Source: Tolypocladium sp. Sup5 PDA-1 (taxonomy: Eukaryota > Ascomycota > Sordariomycetes > Hypocreales > Ophiocordycipitaceae). From it: a stretch of DNA of 64,000 bases. This document shows, piece after piece, positions 55,195 to 64,000 of this stretch; position 1 is the stretch's first letter, and each line of letters starts with the position of its first letter. Where the stretch lies: assembly GCA_000750105.3 (NCBI GenBank), contig JPHH03000064.1:117233-181232 (forward strand), written 5' to 3'. The position numbers and the translations under genes were made by a program. A model generated the notes under the pieces. The model did not search any database. It worked only from the letters and a program-made list of their open reading frames with translations, and was not told the DNA's origin.

Positions 55195-56563
55195 GGATAT
55201 TTCGCAATTCGCCCGAGCATCTTGCTCGGACAGGCTGTCAATTACTGCCGCTGCTGTCACCTGCAGAGCATTGGCTGCCTGTGCGAGGTGACGATATCAC
55301 TACCCGCGAGTACGAGTACAACCGCAAGACCGCTACTATCCTCCACTGACCGCCCGCTGGATTTGGGCGACCGATGAGCCCAGGGCAAACGACAGTACGA
55401 CCCCGGGCCCCCTCCGACCCTTGACCTGGTCCGATCTGCTGGGTTCCATTCCCCCGTCGCCCCCCCCCCCCAATATCCAGGCCCTGGCCAGCGCGCACCA
55501 ATAGGCTCCGGGCTGCGCGGTTGCTGCAGCGCACGTCGTCTCTTGGGGTCATTGGACGCCTGTTGCAGTTCCAATTCCTTGTGAGAGCTCGGAGCGTCCC
55601 CCGATGCAGCTGTGGGTGGACGACGGCGACGGGTGTGCCCCTCAGTCGCGGGTCGAGTGCAGGTTCCAGAGTGTCACAAGAAAAAAACCTCGATGCAGTC
55701 CCCCACGTTTCCGTTTGCTCTTTTGCACCGCACCTCCGACCCGGGTCGACTCGACTGACTGGCCTCGCGATCGCCTCCATCTGTCTGCTGCGGCGGCCAC
55801 TGGTCGGTCTCGGTCTCGGTCTCGTGTGAGAAGACGGCGCGGGCTGGTCTCTCCCTTGGATCGCATCCTTGAGCCAAGTCACCCCAGGTACCCGAACCGT
55901 ACCCCTCCTCCTCGGCTGCAGCCCGCAATTCTCGCCGGCCGTCTGCCTGCCTGCCCCTCCTTGGCCAAGGTACCTCCAGCTGCTCGCACGCGCGCGCGCT
56001 TGGCGGGGTCGCTCCCGGTTCCTCGCTTCCTTCACCTGCCAGCGGCACCGCGCGAGACGCACAGCGGCGGCAAATAAAACGTCAGCTTCACGGCGCTGAC
56101 CTGGCCCTGACCTTGCGGATTCGCACACCTGGACGCTTCCTCTGACCGAAATTCTGGCCTCGATATTCCGTCTGGCGCCCAACCGCGGCCGTCGGCCCGT
56201 GATGCGCGGCGCAGAGACACACAGAGCACACACACATATACCTCATCGTGTAGGCGCCCCCCCCTCGGGCCCTCCCCCGACAGACACGGAGGCTCAGCCG
56301 TCTGCGCATTTCCGAGCCCGACAGGGTTGACCTGTCCACGCCCACCGTCTATTCCCCAAGCTACGTCTGGACTGCTTCGTGCCTTGCCTGGCCTTGCCTT
56401 GGTCCACGAGGCTCCGGCCCAATTCCGACCAGCGCGCGCCGCTCTCTTCCCCAGGACGCCGCTCCTCTTCCCCCCCCGTCCGTTCAGTCATTCCCCGTAC
56501 GCCCGCCGCTGCCGATGATGCGCTCCTGACTGCGTCCGGGAGCTCTCGTTTCGTTGCGCAGCC

Positions 56564-58553
56564 ATGGACCCCGTCCACAGCTTGGCTGACGCCGCCTCAG
56601 CCCCGGCCTCGGTCCCGGCCCCGGCTCCAGCTTATGAAGAGGCTCGCTCCTCGACAGACGCTCCGGCTCCGGCCCCGGCTCCGGTCCACGCTGCCCACGG
56701 CCACGGCCACGGCCACGGTCATGGTCACGGCCAAGGCCAAGCTCAAGATCCGTCCGGCCTGGCTTCCTCCCTCTCGCCGGCCCTGTCCCCCGCCTCCATC
56801 CCCCGGCCGCACGACGACACGCCGTCCCGGCCCCCGATGTACTCTCCCTCCCTCGCCAACCCGTCATCGCCTCCGCCGCGCAAGGACACCACCTCATCCA
56901 TCTCGACCCAGGCCACCACGGCCACCCTGGCCTCCACGGAGACAAACAACACATCGTACAGTGCCGACACCTCCCCCAGCCTGCACCAGTCCATTTTCTC
57001 CGTCAAGGATGGGGCCGACGTCTCTAACACCCGCCGCACCAGCAGGAGACGTACCGGGCCTCTTTCCCAGCAGTCCAGGGAGAGGGCTGCCTTGATAAGG
57101 AAGCTGGGCGCATGCGCTGATTGCCGCCGCAGGAGAGTTGCTGTAAGTCGCTGCCCCGTGGCTCTGGCCCCGTCTGTTCTACGAACCGCCCTTCTACCTC
57201 GCCTTGCGCAACACCAATCATGCTGACGTGGTCACCCTCCGCCGTCCAGTGCCACCCGAGCCACCACAACTTGACGTGGGAGGACCTGGTCACCAAGTTC
57301 CACAGGTCCCACAGCCCAAGCATCCAGGACATCGCCCCCTCTCTCGCCGGTGGCCGCGCCCTGAGTCCTGCGGCATCACTCTCCGCTGCCCAACCAGCCT
57401 TCATGCACGACCCCCAGGAGATGGACATTGACTCGGTCACGCCCACCCATCATCAACCGGGCAGGCCTCCTCTCAGCGAGACCCGAATCCGCACCCCTCT
57501 GCCGTCTGGCCCTCGGCTCGAAAAGTCCCTGTCTCTGCCAGGAATCGAGAGTCTCAAGAACGAACTGCAGAACAATGTCCCAAGGATGCTGTCGACCTCG
57601 AATCGCGGCCGTTACAACGCTGTCCAGGCTCTCCTGTTGTTCTGGCAGGACGACGACGACGTGGCCATTGTGCACGGCGCAGTCAAAGAACTGGCAGACG
57701 TCTTTGACAAATACTACCACTATACGTTTCAGATCCAAACCATTCCATCCTCCTCCGATGGCTGTAAAAGCTCGTGGAGATGGCTGTCGCGACAGCTCAA
57801 CGAATTTGCTGAAGATCGCGATCAGCGTGACGTTTTGAAGATTGTCTACTACGCGGGACACACCTACCTCGATGGCAATAGGGAGATGATTCTGGCCAGG
57901 TATGTACAAGCACCGCCTACGTCTTGCCGGGCCCCGAGACGTGGCACTGACAAGACGGCAGCTCGAGAGACAACACCAAGGCTTCCACGATAAGATGGAA
58001 CGGTATCCAGCAGATCTTGGAGGAAGCTTGCTCCGACACGCTCATCATCATGGATGCTGCATATTACCCATCTTCGCGAATGGTTCGACAAAAGGGCGTC
58101 CTGGAGCTCATCGCCGCCTCCGTGTCAGAGGAACACGTATCCGTCCTCGACCGCTGCGCCTTCACCCGAGCTCTAGTAGAGGTCCTGCGGACTCGAGCAA
58201 CGCGGTCGAATCCCCTTTCCGCCGTTGAACTCCACTCCATCCTCCTGGCAACGTATCCAAAGATGATTCAGGATCGGAACCCCGAGAAGGAGACCATTAC
58301 GAGCTTCCCCGCTCCATTGCACACCATGATGTCGGGCAACTCGAGGCTCCCGTCCGTCTTCCTCTCTCCCGTCTACCAAAACAGTCCTCTGCGCAACAGT
58401 TTCTCGTTCGAGAATAGTCCGCAGCTGCACCTCTCCATCAAGCTTCATGATGATAATGTCGACATCGATAGCTGGAATGAGTGGCTGCGTCTGATGCCGG
58501 ACGGCATAAAAGACGTCAAGGTGGACGGCCCGTTCCGGACCTCGTTCAGGTAG
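56564..58553 (+). CDS. Cys/His-motif protein with degenerate caspase-like C-terminal domain
   Basis: Three exons (56564-57142, 57250-57899, 57962-58553; donors GTAAGT and GTATGT) encode 606 residues. Residues 1-170 are disordered and Ala/Pro/Ser-rich, with six His-Gly repeats at about 45-56. Next is a basic Cys/His motif formed across intron 1: GACADCRRRRVA joined to CHPSHHNLTWEDLVTKF, so Cys184, Cys187 and Cys194 sit with His195, His198 and His199; it may bind zinc. After a linker, residues from about 330 resemble the caspase-like domains of fungal effectors: VLKIVYYAGHTYLDGNREM (candidate His397), IRWNGIQQILEEACSDTLII, then MDAAYY where active relatives have DCC or DCA. The catalytic Cys is thus absent at 442-443, pointing to a pseudo-enzyme. 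Annotation of such proteins as phosphatases would be unsupported. Role unknown. Confidence 0.8.
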
Positions 58554-59264
58554 CATACGGTCGCGCGATGTCTGGCACGCCATTTACGCCCGTGTTTGTC
58601 CTTTGCATAGCCTTGCGGCGGCGCAGATACCAAAAGTCATTACCAAGTGTACGGCAGATGGTTGTTCGTTTCTTCGTTTCATATTGTCTTCCAGACCCTG
58701 GGAGCTCCATTTACATTACGATGGCCTGCGCTCATGCGAGGACGAGTCCATGAATCATTGCACATGGAATGAGTACAGAGAGGCGGTTGGGATAGACGCC
58801 AGCCGCAGACGAGTCAATGTTTCAGTGGTTTAGAAGTGGGAGGATGCATGTCACAAGTCGAGGCTGCCGTGCAGTGCACCAGGCCATGGTCTTGTCGTTT
58901 CCTTGTCGAGGCTGGCTTTCTGTATATATTTCGCTGTCATTTCATTTTCCAACAATATGCGACGAGGCACAAATTCCTTGGACTACATTCGGGACAATTA
59001 AACGCGGTGACGTTGGAGCGATCGTCGGGGAGTATGAAGTGATGAGTGGATGAGTTGACGTCAAGAGGTACAGGTACATGGAAGGTGGGCCCAGACGGTT
59101 GCCGAGCAACGGCCAGCAAACACGCTTCGCCCACAACAAAACCCCGTCTGGGCGTGTCCACCCCGACCTCTTGACCAACACTCATCGGTGCACGATGTAA
59201 ACTCTGCCTTCTTGCCTTCTTCTGTTCCAACTAACCATACCCACTGCACAGCAAACACTTCGGC
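58554..59264. other. Intergenic region between the caspase-like and BRCT genes
   Basis: The 711 bases include the 3' flank of one gene and the promoter of the next in the same direction. No ORF or repeat of note is seen. Confidence 0.5.
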
Positions 59265-62200
59265 ATGGAGTCGCCGCCAAAGCGAATGACCCGTGCGCGG
59301 GCAGCGGCCAAGGCCAGCGAATCCGCCGTCAAAACGACCAAGATTGTCACCGCCGCGGCCAAAGCGAGGACGGCAGGAACCGCCACTGGGAGCACAAAAA
59401 GCACAGCCGCCAAGCGAAAGACGAGAGCGGATGAGAACGAGCACGACGATGACCACCAAGACACGGCCGCCCGACGCGCCCCGAGGGGACGGCCTAGGAA
59501 GGTCACTCAACCCGAAGAGGAGGCCGCCGCACCAGCACCAGCACCAGCGAAGCCAACACGCGGCCGGCCAGCAAAGAAGCCAGCCGTCGAACCATCAAAG
59601 GAAGAGGAGCCTGCTGCGCCGGCGAAGCCCCGCGGCCGGCCCAGGAAGGTCACTGCCCCAGAGGCACAAGAGACGGCACCAGAGCCGGCCAAGAAGACGA
59701 CACGTAGCCGAGCAACAACCGCCACAAAGCCCAGCACAGCCGCGACCAAGCCAGCTGCGAAGAAGACCGTCAAGTTCCAGGAGCCAGACAAGGAGAACAT
59801 TCAGCCCGAGCCAAAGGCCACGGAGCCCGCCACAGTTGGGCTCCGTGGCCGCCCCGCCCGCCGCGGAGGAGCCACTGCCGCTCGCACCACGAAGACGGCT
59901 GCGAAGACTTCCGACGACGGCCAGAAGAAGCCTTTGAGCCCTAAGAAGGTGACGCAGATGCCGGTGTCTCGCGACGACGACAGCTCCGAGGACGAGCTCG
60001 CCATGGAAAAGGTCAAGACGCCGGTCAAGCACATGATGAAGAGCCCGATTAAGCCGCCGGCGAATGTCATTGCCAGCGCCAAGAAGCCGGAATTTGCAAA
60101 CGACGGGGCAGACCCGACCACGGTAAATACTGCAGCGCTGAATGCTCCAGCTCTTGGGGCCTCATCTCTGGGGTCGCCCCCCAGGCGGCCTCCTGCTTCT
60201 CCGCTCAAGGACTCAATGAAATCGCCAGCCAAGAGAATGGGCGCCGTGCCGCTGCCGGGATCTACGATCAAGCCTTCAGCCTACAACGCCGAGCACCCTG
60301 GTCAGACGCCTTCCTTCAAGACGTCGCTTCTGCAGTCTGCTGCGAAGAGGCCCCAGTCTCCAATCAAGGGACTGAACTTCCCTCCGGCCTCTGCAAGCAA
60401 ACCACACCAAACCCAGTCGGCTATGAAAAAGACCATGCTTCAGTCGCCGGCAAAGCGATCAATGCCGGGCTTCAAGCCGTTGACCGACCCGCGGCCTCGC
60501 GACGCCTCGTCCCTGGAAGACTCGCCCAGAATGCAACCCCTCGTTATGGCAACTCCAACTCCATCGCGTGCCAGCCGACCATCGCAGAAGCTGATGGCGG
60601 AGGAACAGATCGACGAGGATTTGGATGAAGACGAGCTTTTCAGTGACCCCATTGAGAAACCCCAGTTCTCTGGACGCCTGTCTGCTGTGCTGCCTCGCCA
60701 TGCGGACCCCATTTTGAACGAGGACATGGCCGTTGTCGACGAGGAGGACGAAGGCCTTCAGCTTGTGGAGCAAGCGCTTGAGGCCGCCGAGGCGATGGAA
60801 CCAGCTGAACAGGCTCAGGAGGAGCTGCTCCCAGCCCTTGAGCAACCCATTTTGGAGCCAGTCTGCCCCATGGAAGAAATTGATGACCCCATGGCTCTGG
60901 ACGAAGTAGCTGCTAAGATGGAAGAGTCGGGTGAACTGCCACCCCGCGATTCGGAAGCTCTGCCCGAGCAGCTGGCCGAGCCTGGAAACCCCATGTACCA
61001 GCTGCGACAGAAGGACATGGACCCCTGCCACGATCTGGAATCGGATTCCGAGGACGAGGGACCCTCTCCCGTCAAGCACATGCCGCCTACACCTTCACGA
61101 TCTTCGAAGGCCTCTTGGGCCTCACGCAGGTCCACCATCGGACTTACGTCTCTGGCTGAGCAATTCGGCTCTTGGTCAGCGGCTAGCCCCGTCAAGGCCC
61201 GGGCCGGTGTTGGTGCCGATCCCGAGGCCGACAACGAGCAACAGGAGCCAGCTGAGGCCCTTCAAGCCGAAGAGTCGCCCATGAAGAGCACCTTCTTTGA
61301 AGACGAAATGTTGGTTCACGTGGACCCCGTCTCCGAAGAGAAGGAGCCCATCTCGGAGACCTCAGTCGAGCCCGAACTAGACGAACCATCCCTGGACGAC
61401 ATCATGGTTACTGATGAAGACGTCGCTCTTGCTCAAGAGGCAAATGACATGTCGGCCCTGGAGCCTCAAGAGGTCGACGAGGTTGTTAATGGCCGGTCAT
61501 TCGACGATGGCCTGTCCGAAGCCAGCCAGGAATACGGAGACGAGAACCAGATGCCAATCGATCCGGCCATGACAGATCAACACATGGTGCCAGTGACTCC
61601 TGTTCGACCCATGCAGCAGAAGGCATTCTTCACGACCACCAAGGTGCCTCTGAAGCCTGCAGATGACTCGACTCCAAGCCCGCTGAAGAAGCGCAGCTTC
61701 AGCGCCTCACGCATTGGCTCCAAGCGTCCTGGTACCTTGCCAAGAAGCGCAACCGTCATCTCGTACTCGCCCGTCAAGGAGAAGGGAAAGAGCTCTGCCG
61801 CCCCCGTGACGCCGTCAAGGACGGACATGTGGTCCACTATGGGCACCCCAGCTCGGACTCCTCGTCGCGATCTGGACCCCGCTCTGCTTCGAGGTGCCAT
61901 TGTTTTCGTGGATGTCCACACTACCGAAGGTGCGGATGCTAGCGGTATCTTTGTCGAGCTGCTGAACCAGATGGGTGCCCGTTGCGTCAAGACTTGGCAC
62001 TGGAACCCGAGCAGCCCTGTCACTAGCGACATGTCTTCGAACAAGGTTGGGATAACTCATGTCGTCTACAAGGACGGCGGCAAGCGTACCTTGGAAAAGG
62101 TCCGAGAGGCCAACGGTCTCGTCCACTGCGTCGGGGTCAGCTGGGTGCTTGAGTAAGTTTGAGTACATGCCTTGCAATTCCATCCCACCACAGTAGCTAA

Positions 62201-62767
62201 CATTTCACTAGTTGCGAGCGTGAGAACGAGTGGCTTAATGAGGCGCCGTACTACATCGACACGACGCACGTTCCCCGTGGAGGCGCGCGCCGCCGGAAGA
62301 GCATGGAGCCAAAGGCGCTTGCCAACCTCAACGGCACCATCGTTAGCAGTCCCGTCAAGGGGTCGCGGACGCCAAACACGCCCATGAACCGCCGCGACAG
62401 CACCATGTGGATGCATACGCCCTCGGACCAAGACGAGGAGGAGTGCGACGAGGAGCTTGACTGGTCCTGCGTGCTGTTGACGCCCGTCCCAAAGACTCCG
62501 GCCCCCGACGCCGTCGCTAGGTATGCTGCTGAGCTGCCGGAGACGCCGTCCGGTGCGGATTACGACGACATCGACTCGTCGTCCACGAAGCAGGATCTCA
62601 TGACGCGAACCTGCCCGCCCAAGGCGAACCCCTATCGCGACATGGGAGCGGGCATCCTGAGTCGGGAGAAGGATGAGCAGGTGCTCCAGCGCCTGATGGC
62701 GGCCCGCCGCAAGAGCCTACAGTTTGCGCCCAAGATTGGCAGCCCCCTGTCCAGGACCTGGGAGTAG
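59265..62767 (+). CDS. AT-hook and BRCT nuclear protein
   Basis: Two exons (59265-62152 and 62212-62767; donor GTAAGT, branch word CTAAC) encode 1147 residues. The N-terminus carries four AT-hook-like motifs: RGRPRK at 74-79, RGRPAK at 99-104, RGRPRK at 123-128 and RGRPAR at 194-199, for minor-groove DNA binding. A KEN motif (DKENIQP, 175-181) matches the APC/C degron. The middle is acidic and full of S/T-P-x-K/R sites (SPIKPP, SPAKRMG, SPIKGL, SPAKRSM), consistent with CDK control. A BRCT domain starts at about residue 875 (LRGAIVFVDVHTTEGADASG) and runs through THVVYKDGGKRTLEKVREAN to SWVLECEREN, the last helix being split by the intron. The whole suggests a cell-cycle-regulated chromatin or DNA-damage protein; the exact orthologue is not recognised. 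Confidence 0.87.
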
Positions 62768-63504
62768 GGCCATCCACATAGAGAGGGGTGGCTGGTTGTT
62801 TTACTTTCTGCACATGCAATTTGGGAAAGGTGTTATACCCAGGCCGAAGTGCCCGTACGTTCGTTTATAAGGGGCCCAGGAACATTGGCACCTTGGTTAT
62901 GGCGTTGGATGGCGTGGTTGGGTATTGGTCTTGCTTGGACTGTTGGGATAGCAGACGTCAGTTGTGTGCCGCGTGTATATCCATCGCGGAATAAACTGTG
63001 TAATCATTCATGCTTTGCGTCTCGTGCGTCCTTACCACGATGGTCTGCGTACGTGGCTTTCAAACTGTTTTTGTTCGTCTAAACATATCTATCCTGCTAT
63101 ACGTATGATGGATCTTTGCAGTCTCTCCCAGTCCAGCATCTTGTATGGTGGCAGTCAGACTCGAACAAGGACCTCTCTGCACCAGTTTGCCCCGCGTCTG
63201 GCTTCTTGGGAAGACAGTCGAGGTCGCCATGTATTGATTGATAGCTGGACGTTTGTGCAGGTAGACGTTGTCGGTGAGATGGCCTAATGCTTGACCCGGT
63301 CCGATGTTGTGCCAATTGGGGTATCTGTATTCGAGCGGTGGTATTGGTTCAGGCTTGTCCAGTATGGCAGCCGGTTTCTTCGAGGAATCATGAAGTTTCG
63401 GCGAGAGACGGAGGTCGAAGAAGTGTCTCGATGGACCCGCCTTGTCGTCTGAGGTCTAGACCACCCCGAAGCACCACCCCTCTTCACTTGAACGTCCCGC
63501 CATC
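62768..63504. other. Convergent intergenic region
   Basis: The region contains the 3' flanks of the BRCT and HYPK-like genes. A TTCGAGTCTGAC word on the minus strand near 63155 was checked for a tRNA and rejected. Confidence 0.5.
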
Positions 63505-63897
63505 CTATGCGTTGACAAACCCCCTCATCGCCTTGACCGCATCCCCGTCGTGCGCCTTAAGCAGCTCCGTCGCCTTGGCCCGCGTGAGCTCCAGCTGGTC
63601 CACGACGAGGGCCACGTCGGCGGCGTCGACCTTGACGTTCTTGGCGGGCGCCGCCTTGGCCGCGGAAGCGTTCGTCTTGGAAGATGCCGCCGCACCGCCC
63701 CTGCCGAGGCTCTTCATGGCCTTGTTGACGGCCTCTTGGTCGACATCCCGGGCGGCGGCGGCGTCGTCGTTGTTGGCGTCGAGGCTGGCGAGGGCGGAGG
63801 CGGCCTTGCGGTCCTCGGCGGACTTGGCGGCGGGGAGCTCGTCTTCGACATCACCCGTGGCGCCCTCGACGACGGTGGGGGGTTGCTTGTCGGCCAT
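63505..63897 (-). CDS. HYPK-like UBA-domain protein (NatA partner)
   Basis: A single exon encodes 130 residues. The C-terminal 45 residues (KVDAADVALVVDQLELTRAK followed by ATELLKAHDGDAVKAMRGFV) form the NAC-alpha/HYPK type UBA-like three-helix domain, with the characteristic ELE(L/I)xRxxAxxxLxxxxGD pattern. HYPK binds the ribosome-associated NatA N-terminal acetyltransferase and restrains its activity. The N-terminal part is charged and Ala-rich (DRKAASALASLDANNDD, then QEAVNKAMKSL), which may supply the inhibitory helix. The start ATG at 63897 gives a typical MADKQPPTVVEG terminus; the upstream in-frame ATG at 63951 adds unrelated sequence. An alternative reading is the NAC alpha subunit, but the NAC domain is missing. 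It acts in the same co-translational step as MAP1 at 6.2 kb, though the genes are far apart. Confidence 0.86.
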   Translation of the reverse strand: MADKQPPTVVEGATGDVEDELPAAKSAEDRKAASALASLDANNDDAAAARDVDQEAVNKAMKSLGRGGAAASSKTNASAAKAAPAKNVKVDAADVALVVDQLELTRAKATELLKAHDGDAVKAMRGFVNA

Positions 63898-64000
63898 GGC
63901 GGATAGCACTTGTCCGATGTTGTGTGTGTAAGAAGCTGAGTTGGCTGGCAATTACAAAGTAGAGGTGGTGATGTTGGCGATGCTGGAGCTGGTGGGTGGG

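Larger units (their letters stand above)
53150..56563. other. 3.4-kb intergenic region with short repeats
   Basis: No gene is supported on either strand; the 331-residue minus-strand ORF at 55238-56233 and others look like composition artefacts in GC-rich DNA. The stretch contains a 10-base tandem repeat (53861-53890), an AGCGCCC triplet repeat near 54271-54291, two perfect palindromes of the dispersed element (54331-54346 and 55181-55194), and a C/T-rich kilobase (about 55500-56560) that probably includes the long leader of the caspase-like gene. Confidence 0.5.

Noticed and set aside
55238..56233. 331-residue minus-strand ORF in the large intergenic region
   Set aside because: Arg/Gly-rich low complexity with no domain; alternative frames of the same DNA are equally open, as expected at this GC content.
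63130..63185. Possible tRNA (TTCGAGTCTGAC on the minus strand)
   Set aside because: The bases flanking the T-loop-like word do not pair into a T stem, and no acceptor or anticodon arm can be drawn.
1..64000. Transposons or RIP-mutated repeat blocks
   Set aside because: No transposase, reverse transcriptase, long terminal repeat or AT-rich block is visible; repeats are all short.

Overview
The window is nuclear chromosomal DNA of a filamentous ascomycete. Genes carry short GT-AG introns (about 50-180 bases, often with a CTAAC-type branch point), coding DNA is GC-rich, genes lie on both strands without operons, and the families are fungal (ATG-only first exon in myosin I, DUF3176, CAP10-type GT90, Erv14, Pfa4). 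Protein flavour suggests Sordariomycetes, probably Hypocreales; that placement is inference. I see no transposon, rRNA, tRNA, CRISPR array or AT-rich RIP block.

Layout. 0-6 kb: 3' part of a low-complexity protein (+), mitochondrial ribosomal protein uS8m (-), kynurenine 3-monooxygenase (-). 6-17 kb: methionine aminopeptidase 1 (+), Erv14/cornichon (+), Prp17/Cdc40 (+), a secreted agmatinase-type ureohydrolase (-) and a DUF3176 membrane protein (+) with an in-frame stop. 17-27.8 kb: SET-domain protein (-), F-box protein (-), a six-helix membrane protein (+), a frameshifted hard-surface-induced methyltransferase-like gene (+), WrbA-type quinone reductase (-). 29-38 kb: a single-pass membrane protein (-), a proline-rich protein (-), DNA polymerase kappa (+), ER FKBP2 (-). 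40-53 kb: a 93-residue protein (+), an RPEL-repeat protein (-), myosin I (+), palmitoyltransferase Pfa4 (-), a GT90 glycosyltransferase (+). 56-64 kb: a Cys/His-motif protein ending in a caspase-like domain that lacks the usual catalytic cysteine (+), an AT-hook/BRCT nuclear protein (+), and a HYPK-like NatA partner (-).

Most genes are housekeeping: NAD synthesis, N-terminal protein processing (MAP1 and a HYPK-like protein), ER export, splicing, translesion synthesis, ER folding and actin motors. No biosynthetic gene cluster is evident. Points of interest are the pseudo-caspase protein, two genes with likely inactivating lesions, the RPEL gene next to myosin I, a secreted ureohydrolase with a G-rich hexanucleotide repeat in its first intron, and a family of short palindromes built from TCCGTAC/GTACGGA and TTCGTAC/GTACGAA scattered through intergenic DNA, including a nested palindrome between pfa4 and the GT90 gene. 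Three intergenic stretches of about 3 kb (20.7-24.0, 37.8-40.7, 53.1-56.6 kb) hold no gene I can support.
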